Source: an uncultured Desulfobacterales bacterium (GTDB lineage: Bacteria > Desulfobacterota > Desulfobacteria > Desulfobacterales > JAFDCJ01). Taken from it: a DNA stretch of 5,028 nt. The stretch spans positions 1 through 5,028 of the forward strand of contig CALZJV010000626.1 in the NCBI GenBank assembly GCA_945787595.1, in the 5' to 3' direction. Positions 1 to 4,790 of this stretch are shown here, in pieces (position 1 is the stretch's first letter; every line of letters starts with the position of its first letter). The notes beneath the pieces are model-generated. The model had not been told where the DNA came from. It saw nothing but the letters and a program-made list of their open reading frames with translations, and did no database searches. Made by a program: the position numbers and the translations under genes.

Positions 1-1
1 A

Positions 2-952
2 ATCCACATTGATTTCACCGGAAAATTTGTCGAAAAAGGCCAGCCCCTCTTCGAGATATACTCCCCTGAACTCTTGACGGCCCAGGAAGAATACATGGTT
101 GCCTACCGTAATCTGAAGCGAACAGCCGGAATGGGTAACCAGGAACTCCTGGCGTCGGCACGCCGCCGGCTGCAATACTTTGATGTGGCCGAAAGTGAGA
201 TCCAGGGCATCGAGACCTCCGGCCAGATCAAGAAAACCGTAACGATTCGATCGCCGTTCAGCGGAATCGTCACCCTTAAAAACGCGGAAGAAGGAAGCTA
301 CGTCAAAGCGGGGACCACAATTTACCGGATCGCCGACCTGAGCCGCGTCTGGGTCGAGGCCCACATCTACGAGTATGAGCTGCCCTGGGTATCCGAAGGA
401 CAGGCGGCCGAGATGACTCTGCCGTATCTGCCGGGCCGGGTGTTTTCCGGTAAGGTTTTCTACGTCTACCCCTATCTGCAGCCCAAAACTCGGGACATCG
501 TCATCCGGCTCGAATTTGAAAATCCGGACCTGGTACTCAAGCCCGAAATGTACGCCGACATTCGCCTTAAAGCCACCGCAAAAGAGGAGGGGTTGATCAT
601 TCCCTCCGAGGCGGTCATTCGCTCCGGCGAACGCAACGTGGTATTCGTGATGCGCGATGGTAACAAGTTCACGCCCCGGGACGTAACATTGGGCCTCGCG
701 CTTGACGACCGCAGGGTCCAGATTTTAACGGGACTCGCGCCGGGGGAAGCGGTCGTTACCTCAGGCCAGTTCCTTTTAGATTCGGAATCCAAGCTCAAAG
801 AAGCCGTCCAAAAAATGCTGGAAGCCAAGAGAGAAAAGGCCAAAACGGCCGAGAAGGAAGAGGAAGAAGGCTTCTTCGATGATATGGAGGAAGAACAGGA
901 ATTCTTCAAGGATATGGAAGAAAAGGAAGACTTTTTTAAAGATATTGAATAG
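2..952 (+). CDS. cusB: CusB-like periplasmic adaptor (membrane fusion protein) of a heavy-metal RND efflux pump, 5' end outside window
   Basis: Periplasmic adaptor that links a CusA-type inner-membrane pump to an outer-membrane channel. The frame is open from the first codon at base 2, so the true start lies upstream; an in-frame TTG at 74 is not a start because CusB-like sequence (TGKFVEKGQPLFEIYSPEL) precedes it. Visible parts, numbered from base 2: first lipoyl half (about 1-24), a short alpha-hairpin (about 25-70), second lipoyl half (about 76-108, with RSPFSGIVTLKNAEEGSYV and IADLSRVWVEAHIYEYEL), beta-barrel (about 109-185) and membrane-proximal domain to about 258. These motifs are characteristic of CusB. 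The signal peptide and the N-terminal metal-binding methionines known in E. coli CusB would lie outside the window. The last roughly 55 residues are a Lys/Glu-rich helix-like stretch ending in an acidic decapeptide repeat, beyond the usual family end. Family assignment is firm; metal specificity (Cu/Ag) is inferred from the neighbouring CusA. Confidence 0.93.
   Translation: MHIDFTGKFVEKGQPLFEIYSPELLTAQEEYMVAYRNLKRTAGMGNQELLASARRRLQYFDVAESEIQGIETSGQIKKTVTIRSPFSGIVTLKNAEEGSYVKAGTTIYRIADLSRVWVEAHIYEYELPWVSEGQAAEMTLPYLPGRVFSGKVFYVYPYLQPKTRDIVIRLEFENPDLVLKPEMYADIRLKATAKEEGLIIPSEAVIRSGERNVVFVMRDGNKFTPRDVTLGLALDDRRVQILTGLAPGEAVVTSGQFLLDSESKLKEAVQKMLEAKREKAKTAEKEEEEGFFDDMEEEQEFFKDMEEKEDFFKDIE
872..949 (+). 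repeat. In-frame 30-bp repeat encoding an acidic decapeptide at the CusB C-terminus
   Basis: The last 26 codons of the adaptor read as FFDDMEEEQE (872-901), FFKDMEEKED (902-931) and the truncated FFKDIE (932-949), directly before the TAG stop. The period is exactly 10 codons. Codons differ between copies (ttcttc, ttcttc, tttttt for the FF pair), so the repeat has been kept at the protein level for some time. It is preceded by a run of charged residues. Such a tail is not part of the core CusB fold; a role in metal binding or partner contact is speculation. Confidence 0.85.
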
Positions 953-984
953 TACCCTAATTGAGCGAAGACACTTAATTCAAG

Positions 985-1012
985 GTTATTCGTTATACGT
1001 TATAAGTTAGCG
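985..1012 (+). repeat. Tandem heptanucleotide array, GTTATAC type, 4 units
   Basis: Four consecutive 7-bp units: GTTATTC (985-991), GTTATAC (992-998), GTTATAA (999-1005) and the diverged GTTAGCG (1006-1012). All start with GTTA. It lies 33 bp after the cusB stop and 33 bp before the first unit of a second heptad array with a different unit. Short tandem heptads between genes are known as STRR sequences in cyanobacteria; the resemblance is in form only. Confidence 0.7.
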
Positions 1013-1045
1013 GAGTGCTCAACCCAACCTACTGTTTTAAAATAT

Positions 1046-1087
1046 GAACATCGAACATCGAACATTGAACGTCCAACATCGAATAAT
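1046..1087 (+). repeat. Tandem heptanucleotide array, GAACATC type, 6 units (left arm)
   Basis: Six in-phase 7-bp units: GAACATC (1046), GAACATC (1053), GAACATT (1060), GAACGTC (1067), CAACATC (1074) and GAATAAT (1081-1087). The first two are identical and the last is the most diverged. The array forms the left arm of a long inverted repeat with 1256-1290. Confidence 0.85.
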
Positions 1088-1139
1088 GAATTCTGTCAAT
1101 TTAAAAAAAGACTGAGCAAGCCGACTTCGCCATAGTGGC

Positions 1140-1176
1140 CGAAGGCTACGACGGCTGAAAGCGAATTTAGCCTTCG
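1140..1176. repeat. Hairpin with perfect 9-bp stem inside the repeat element
   Basis: CGAAGGCTA (1140-1148) is the exact reverse complement of TAGCCTTCG (1168-1176), with a 19-base loop. A competing 7-bp stem pairs CGAATTT (1162-1168) with AAATTCG (1177-1183). No T-run follows, so it is not a typical terminator. The element interior may be structured RNA or simply a palindromic extragenic repeat. Confidence 0.6.
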
Positions 1177-1255
1177 AAATTCGATTCGACAGAGCTCTTC
1201 GCAGGCTGCGGTTCAGTCGTTTTAAAATCGATAAAGCGTAGCGTCATCAATATTT

Positions 1256-1290
1256 GACGTTCGATGTTGGGCGTACAATGTTCGACGTTC
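1256..1290 (-). repeat. Inverted GAACATC-type heptad array, 5 units (right arm)
   Basis: Read on the minus strand from 1290 downwards the units are GAACGTC, GAACATT, GTACGCC, CAACATC and GAACGTC (ending at 1256). The order of variants, including GAACATT as second unit and CAACATC as fourth, matches the left array from 1053. The array ends about 48 bp before the cusA start codon. Confidence 0.85.
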
Positions 1291-1327
1291 AATCTTTTCA
1301 CTGTAAATAAAACAATAATCAATTATT

Positions 1328-1338
1328 AGGCGTCAATT
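1328..1338 (+). promoter_or_regulatory. Weak ribosome binding site of cusA
   Basis: AGG at 1328-1330 sits 8 bases before the ATG at 1339 in an AT-rich leader. The match to Shine-Dalgarno is only three bases. The ATG is preferred because the protein then begins MIEKIIQWSINNKF, which aligns with the conserved N-terminus of CusA, and because residue numbering then agrees exactly with E. coli CusA through D405. Confidence 0.5.
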
Positions 1339-3792
1339 ATGATTGAAAAAATCATACAGTGGTCGATCAACAACAAGTTTATGGTGGTTCTGATCACCGT
1401 ATTCATAATACTGGGCGGCTCCCTGGCGATGATGGAAACGCCACTCGACGCCATCCCGGACCTTTCGGATGTACAGGTGATCATCTACACTGAATACCTG
1501 GGCCAGGCCCCTCAAGTGGTGGAGGATCAAATCACCTATCCGCTGACCACCGCCATGTTGAGCGTTCCTTTCGCCAAGGTGGTGCGGGGATACTCGTTTT
1601 TCGGATTCTCTTTTGTTTATATTATTTTCGAGGAAGGAACCGATCTTTATTGGGCCCGATCGCGGGTGCTCGAGTATTTGAATTTCGTATCGGGCCGGCT
1701 TCCTGCGGGTGTGACACCGAGCCTGGGACCGGACGCAACCGGTGTCGGCTGGATATACGAATTCGTCCTTCAGGATACCAACGGTCAACATGACCTCCAA
1801 CAGCTCCGGAGCATCCAGGACTGGTACCTCAGATACGAACTCACCTCCGTGCCCGGTGTTTCCGAGGTGGCCAGTATCGGCGGTTTCGTGAAACAGTATC
1901 AGGTGGAAGTGGACCCCAACAAGCTGCAGGCTTACGGCCTTTCCATCCAGAAGGTCCGGCAGGCCATCCAGCGCTCCAACAATGATGTCGGAGGCAAGCT
2001 GGTGGAAATGGCCGAGACCGAGTTCATGGTACGGGGTCTTGGGTATATCAGCTCCTTAGGGGACCTGGAGAGCGTGGCTGTGGCCGTGGATAGCAAGGGC
2101 ACGCCGGTTCTGCTGAAAAACATTGCCAACATTCAAATTGGCCCTGAACTGCGTCGCGGTATTTTAGAATGGCAAGGCCAGGGGGAAGCGGTGGGCGGCA
2201 TCGTGGTCATGCGCTTCGGCGAAAACGCGCTGGAGGTAATCCGCAATGTCAAGAAAAAGTTAAAAGAGCTTGAGAAAGGTTTGCCCGAAGGGGTGGTAAT
2301 TTTAGAAGGTTATGATCGATCGGGTCTTATTGAAAGAGCCGTTCAAACCTTAAAAAAGAAACTCATAGAGGAAATGAGCGTGGTGGCCATTATTTGTACT
2401 ATTTTTCTGCTACATTTCCGTTCGGCCTTTGTGGCGATTTTCACCCTGCCGGTGGGTATTCTGTTGTCCTTTCTCATCATGTACCGATTGAACATCAATG
2501 CCAACATCATGAGCTTGGGAGGCATCGCCATCGCCATCGGGGTCATGGTCGATGCCTCGGTCGTCCTGGTCGAAAACGCACACAAGCATCTGGAAAGAAA
2601 TCAAGGGCGCAAACGCCACACCGAAATCATCCTAGAGTCCGCTAAAGAGGTCGGGCCGGCGCTTTTTTACAGTCTGCTGATCATTACGGTCTCGTTTTTG
2701 CCGGTTTTAAGTCTCCAGGAACAGTCGGGCCGCCTCTTTAAGCCATTGGCCTACACCTATACCTTTGCCATTGCCGCTTCCTCGCTGGTGGCGATCACCA
2801 TCGTTCCGGTGTTGATGACCTTCTTCATCCGCGAGAATGCTTTCAGTTCGGAAACCACGCGCCAACGAAGACGGATCACCTGGCTTGCGGCGGTCGCAGG
2901 ACCCCCTCTTCTAGTAGTCGTGATGGGGCTGGCAGGACCTAATCTGTTGGATTGGCAACCGCCGGATTGGGCGCTGGTGGCGGCGCTGGCGGTCTCGGTG
3001 TTTGCGATCATTTGCCTGGTGCCGCAGAAAATCATGCCGGAGAGGCGCAACCCCTTGAGCCGTTTTTTCATCTGGATTTACCGGCCTTTTATCCAAAGGG
3101 TGTTAAAATACCGCCTGGTGACGATGCTTCTGACCGTGGTCGTACTGATGGTCTCATATTATCCGGCCTCGCAACTGGGCAGTGAGTTTATGCCGCCGCT
3201 CAACGAGGGGGATTTGCTTTATATGCCGACCACGCTGCCCGGTATCTCCATCACCAAGGCCAGGGAATTGCTGCAACAAACCGACAAGATCATTCAGCGC
3301 TTTCCCGAGGTACATCACGCCCTGGGAAAAATCGGACGGGCGGAAACCGCTACCGATCCGGCCCCCCTTTCCATGGTTGAGACCACGATTATGATAAGGC
3401 CGGAAGTGGAGTATGCACAGGAGCGCGTGGAAAGATTTTTTTCAAACTGGCCGGGCTGGCTAAAAAAACCCCTGACATGGATCTGGCCGGAAGTCAAAAA
3501 CGGCAAGATTCTGCATGAATGGCGCAAAAAGTCAATTGAACGGTTTTTCTCGAGCTGGCCCGTCTGGCTCAAACGGCCGCTCACCTGGATCTGGCCCGAG
3601 GAGCGCTATATCACCCTCGATGAGCTGGTCGAGGATCTTGACCGCGCGATTCAGTTTCCGGGGCTCACCAATGCCTGGACCATGCCCATCAAGACCCGCA
3701 TCGACATGCTCTCGACGGGCATCAAAACGCCGGTGGGCTTTCAGCCTACTCGGAACGTGTCACGGGCGGTAACTACCTGGATTTTAAAATAA
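1339..3792 (+). CDS. cusA: CusA-like pump, N-terminal fragment (817 aa, last about 17 residues out of frame)
   Basis: Inner-membrane RND pump half that would bind and export Cu(I)/Ag(I) using the proton gradient. TM1 is at about residues 9-31, followed by the first periplasmic porter/docking region with the family motif LGPDATGVGWIYE. TM2 to TM6 lie at about 346-361, 364-382, 389-411, 438-459 and 470-497, and TM7 at about 594-611. TM4 reads NIMSLGGIAIAIGVMVDAS with the proton-relay Asp405. The three metal-site methionines of CusA (E. coli M573, M623, M672) are present as M629 (LLYMPTTLPGIS), M679 (PLSMVETT) and M790 (RIDMLSTG). These favour the monovalent-metal CusA branch over divalent CzcA. 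Two insertions stand out: an extra hydrophobic pair at about 500-565 and a duplicated Trp-rich segment at about 697-755. From codon 801 the frame is wrong and it stops at 3790. The fragment lacks TM8-TM12 and cannot pump alone. Confidence 0.88.
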   Translation: MIEKIIQWSINNKFMVVLITVFIILGGSLAMMETPLDAIPDLSDVQVIIYTEYLGQAPQVVEDQITYPLTTAMLSVPFAKVVRGYSFFGFSFVYIIFEEGTDLYWARSRVLEYLNFVSGRLPAGVTPSLGPDATGVGWIYEFVLQDTNGQHDLQQLRSIQDWYLRYELTSVPGVSEVASIGGFVKQYQVEVDPNKLQAYGLSIQKVRQAIQRSNNDVGGKLVEMAETEFMVRGLGYISSLGDLESVAVAVDSKGTPVLLKNIANIQIGPELRRGILEWQGQGEAVGGIVVMRFGENALEVIRNVKKKLKELEKGLPEGVVILEGYDRSGLIERAVQTLKKKLIEEMSVVAIICTIFLLHFRSAFVAIFTLPVGILLSFLIMYRLNINANIMSLGGIAIAIGVMVDASVVLVENAHKHLERNQGRKRHTEIILESAKEVGPALFYSLLIITVSFLPVLSLQEQSGRLFKPLAYTYTFAIAASSLVAITIVPVLMTFFIRENAFSSETTRQRRRITWLAAVAGPPLLVVVMGLAGPNLLDWQPPDWALVAALAVSVFAIICLVPQKIMPERRNPLSRFFIWIYRPFIQRVLKYRLVTMLLTVVVLMVSYYPASQLGSEFMPPLNEGDLLYMPTTLPGISITKARELLQQTDKIIQRFPEVHHALGKIGRAETATDPAPLSMVETTIMIRPEVEYAQERVERFFSNWPGWLKKPLTWIWPEVKNGKILHEWRKKSIERFFSSWPVWLKRPLTWIWPEERYITLDELVEDLDRAIQFPGLTNAWTMPIKTRIDMLSTGIKTPVGFQPTRNVSRAVTTWILK
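2836..3033 (+). other. Extra two-helix insertion between TM6 and TM7 of CusA
   Basis: E. coli CusA has only a short cytoplasmic loop and amphipathic helix here (RGKIPPESSNPLNRF). This protein inserts nearly 60 residues, about 500-565, before the corresponding MPERRNPLSRF. The insertion has an Arg-rich start (RQRRR) and two hydrophobic stretches, about 513-533 (2875-2937) and 544-561 (2968-3021), joined by a short Pro/Trp turn (LLDWQPPDW). It would add a membrane hairpin, making 14 rather than 12 segments while keeping topology. The comparison to E. coli is from memory. Confidence 0.7.
3427..3603 (+). repeat. Duplicated Trp-rich 23-residue segment in the CusA porter domain
   Basis: Codons 3427-3495 (VERFFSNWPGWLKKPLTWIW then PEV) and 3535-3603 (IERFFSSWPVWLKRPLTWIW then PEE) match at 18 of 23 residues and 49 of 69 bases, with a period of 36 codons. 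Most base differences are silent. The linker carries KNGKILHEWRKKS. The repeat lies between the second and third metal-site methionines, which are 111 residues apart here against 49 in E. coli CusA. Confidence 0.88.
3736..3743 (+). other. Deletion and frameshift junction in cusA
   Basis: Upstream, codons starting at positions 1 modulo 3 read TPVG up to 3738; downstream, codons starting at 0 modulo 3 read SAYSERV from 3741. Only two bases (3739-3740) remain where the family has about 29 residues. A missing length of 1 modulo 3, such as 85 bp, accounts for both the lost residues and the frame change. A single-base sequencing error cannot explain the missing residues. Confidence 0.8.
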
Positions 3793-3824
3793 AACGTCAT
3801 GAAATCGCCCGTTACGGTCTGACG

Positions 3825-4790
3825 GTGCGTGATGTCCAAGACGTCATCATGACCGCCATTGGTGGGATGAACGTGACCACCACCGTGGAAGGTCTTGAGC
3901 GTTATCCGGTCAGTTTGCGGTACAATCGGGAACTGCGGGATGATATTTCACGGCTCAAACGTGTCCTGGTGCCCGCCCCGACCGGCGCCCAGGTGCCCCT
4001 GGCGCAGTTGGCCGATCTTACCATTCACAAAGGGCCGGCCGGCATTAAAAGCGAAAACGCCCGCCAAACGGCCTGGATCTATGTCGATTTAAAAGGCGTG
4101 GATTTAGGGTCCTACGTAAAGATGGCCAAGGAGGTCGTTGATCGGGAAATTGACCTGCCGGTTGGCTATTCGATGGTCTGGTCCGGGCAGTACGAATATA
4201 TGCAAAAGGCCCGCAAAACGTTGAACATCATTGTACCGGTAACACTGGTGGTGATTTTCCTGCTCCTTTATATCCATTTTAAAAACATCATCGAAGTGGT
4301 TATTGTGATGGCGAGCCTGCCCTTTGCCCTAATTGGTGGGGTGTGGCTCCTCTATTTGCTGGGCTACAATATTTCGGTGGCGGTTGTGGTAGGATTTATC
4401 GCCCTGGCGGGCCTAGCGGCGGAAACCGGCGTTGTCATGCTGGTCTACCTGGACGAAACTTTTGAAAGGCGCAAGGCGAAGGGCCTCATGCATACCGCCG
4501 GGGACCTCCGCGCAGCCATCATCGAAGGCGCCGTTGAAAGGGTGCGGCCCAAGCTCATGACCGTGGCGACCACCCTGATCGGTTTGATGCCGGTGATGTT
4601 GGCGATCGAAACCGGGTCCCAGGTAATGAAGCGGATTGCGGCCCCCATGGTCGGCGGCCTGGTGTCTTCCACTATTCTCACGCTGGTGATCATACCGGCT
4701 GTTTATGATATCTGGAAACGCTGGGAACTGCGCAAAGCCATATCCCATGTGCCCGAAGAAACCAAGGAGGTGACAGATGAAGGAGATTAA
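3825..4790 (+). CDS. cusA: CusA-like pump, C-terminal fragment (TM8-TM12)
   Basis: Second half of the pump in the shifted frame; homology begins upstream at about 3741, so the GTG at 3825 is only the first nominal start and has no Shine-Dalgarno sequence. It contains the rest of the C-terminal porter/docking region (RYGLTVRDVQDVIM, TTVEGLERYPVSLRYN), then TM8 (about 4221-4280), TM9 (about 4285-4365), TM10 (about 4371-4440), TM11 (about 4554-4605) and TM12 (about 4632-4710). TM10 reads GFIALAGLAAETGVVML with the Glu equivalent to E. coli E939 (4422-4424). RPKLMTV holds the Lys equivalent to K984 (4551-4553). QVMKRIAAPM holds the relay methionine equivalent to M1009 (4626-4628). The end is hydrophilic and acidic (EETKEVTDEGD) and overlaps the next gene. 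All functional residues remain, so loss of function is due to the upstream lesion. Confidence 0.85.
   Translation: MRDVQDVIMTAIGGMNVTTTVEGLERYPVSLRYNRELRDDISRLKRVLVPAPTGAQVPLAQLADLTIHKGPAGIKSENARQTAWIYVDLKGVDLGSYVKMAKEVVDREIDLPVGYSMVWSGQYEYMQKARKTLNIIVPVTLVVIFLLLYIHFKNIIEVVIVMASLPFALIGGVWLLYLLGYNISVAVVVGFIALAGLAAETGVVMLVYLDETFERRKAKGLMHTAGDLRAAIIEGAVERVRPKLMTVATTLIGLMPVMLAIETGSQVMKRIAAPMVGGLVSSTILTLVIIPAVYDIWKRWELRKAISHVPEETKEVTDEGD
4764..4770 (+). promoter_or_regulatory. Strong ribosome binding site of the P-II-like gene, inside the end of cusA
   Basis: AAGGAGG lies 6 bases before the ATG at 4777. It is within the cusA coding sequence, whose stop ends at 4790, giving a 14-base overlap. This fixes the start of the downstream gene and points to translational coupling with cusA. 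Confidence 0.85.

Larger units (their letters stand above)
1053..1290. repeat. Long imperfect inverted repeat enclosing 176 bp (MITE-like or extragenic repeat element)
   Basis: Bases 1053-1083 and 1260-1290 are inverted copies: 28 of 31 positions match. The three differences are at 1057/1286, 1068/1275 and 1072/1271, the last giving a G-U pair in RNA. Inside this, a second weaker pairing joins GACTGA (1110-1115), with its upstream A-run, to TCAGTC (1213-1218), followed by a T-run; and a local hairpin lies at 1140-1176. The nested symmetry, lack of coding and position between two operon genes suit a small non-autonomous or extragenic palindromic element. No transposase or clear target-site duplication was seen, so mobility is inferred only. 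Confidence 0.65.
953..1338. other. Repeat-filled intergenic region between cusB and cusA
   Basis: This 386-bp gap has no credible gene on either strand; the longest ATG-started reading noticed in the repeat interior is 9 codons (1086-1115). It holds, in order, a GTTATAC-type heptad array, a GAACATC-type heptad array, an interior segment with a hairpin, and an inverted copy of the GAACATC array, then an AT-rich leader before cusA. The 10-mer GTTTTAAAAT occurs twice (1034-1043 and 1219-1228). No convincing rho-independent terminator follows cusB and no good sigma-70 promoter was found. In most Cus operons the adaptor and pump genes are close together, so the gap is best read as an insertion of repetitive DNA. 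Confidence 0.8.
1339..4790 (+). pseudogene. cusA: CusA-like heavy-metal RND pump gene, disrupted by an internal deletion and frameshift
   Basis: The two reading frames 1339..3792 and (effectively 3741)..4790 are the two halves of one CusA/CzcA-family proton antiporter. The N half follows the family without a break to TRIDMLSTGIKTPVG (ends 3738). The family then resumes in another frame with SAYSERVTGGNYLDF from 3741. Compared with E. coli CusA from memory, about 29 residues (equivalent to about 683-711, a strand and helix of the second porter subdomain of the C half) are absent, i.e. about 85 bp, a length that also explains the frame change. Neither half holds other stops or frameshifts, so the lesion is recent or an assembly artefact. 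The intact gene would encode roughly 1,180 residues, longer than E. coli CusA (1,047) because of two insertions. Confidence 0.85.

Noticed and set aside
472..909. Antisense open frame of 145 codons opposite cusB
   Set aside because: Ser-rich translation with no recognisable domain, fully opposite a clear adaptor gene; it arises from the codon bias of the plus strand.
1140..1176. Rho-independent terminator of cusB
   Set aside because: The 9-bp stem has a 19-base loop and no T-run after it, and lies nearly 190 bp past the stop codon.
1254..1279. Candidate sigma-70 promoter TTGACG (1254-1259) and TACAAT (1274-1279) upstream of cusA
   Set aside because: The spacer is only 14 bases, and both boxes fall in or beside the heptad repeat arm, so the match is likely chance from repeat sequence.
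1046..1290. CRISPR array
   Set aside because: Units are 7 bp with no spacers and the second array is inverted; no cas genes are present.
1333..1800. Antisense open frame of 155 codons opposite the start of cusA
   Set aside because: No family resemblance and complete overlap with strongly conserved CusA coding; a shadow frame.
2523..2540. CATCGC triplet-like repeat in TM4 of cusA
   Set aside because: It encodes the conserved AIAIG stretch of the family and is explained by the protein sequence.
3739..3741. Programmed ribosomal frameshift in cusA
   Set aside because: A frameshift would not restore the roughly 29 missing conserved residues, and the site (GGGCTTTCAG) is not followed by an obvious stimulatory structure.
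3825..3827. GTG at 3825 as a genuine start of an independent gene
   Set aside because: In-frame CusA homology extends upstream to about 3741, and no ribosome binding site precedes the GTG; it is the remainder of the broken cusA.
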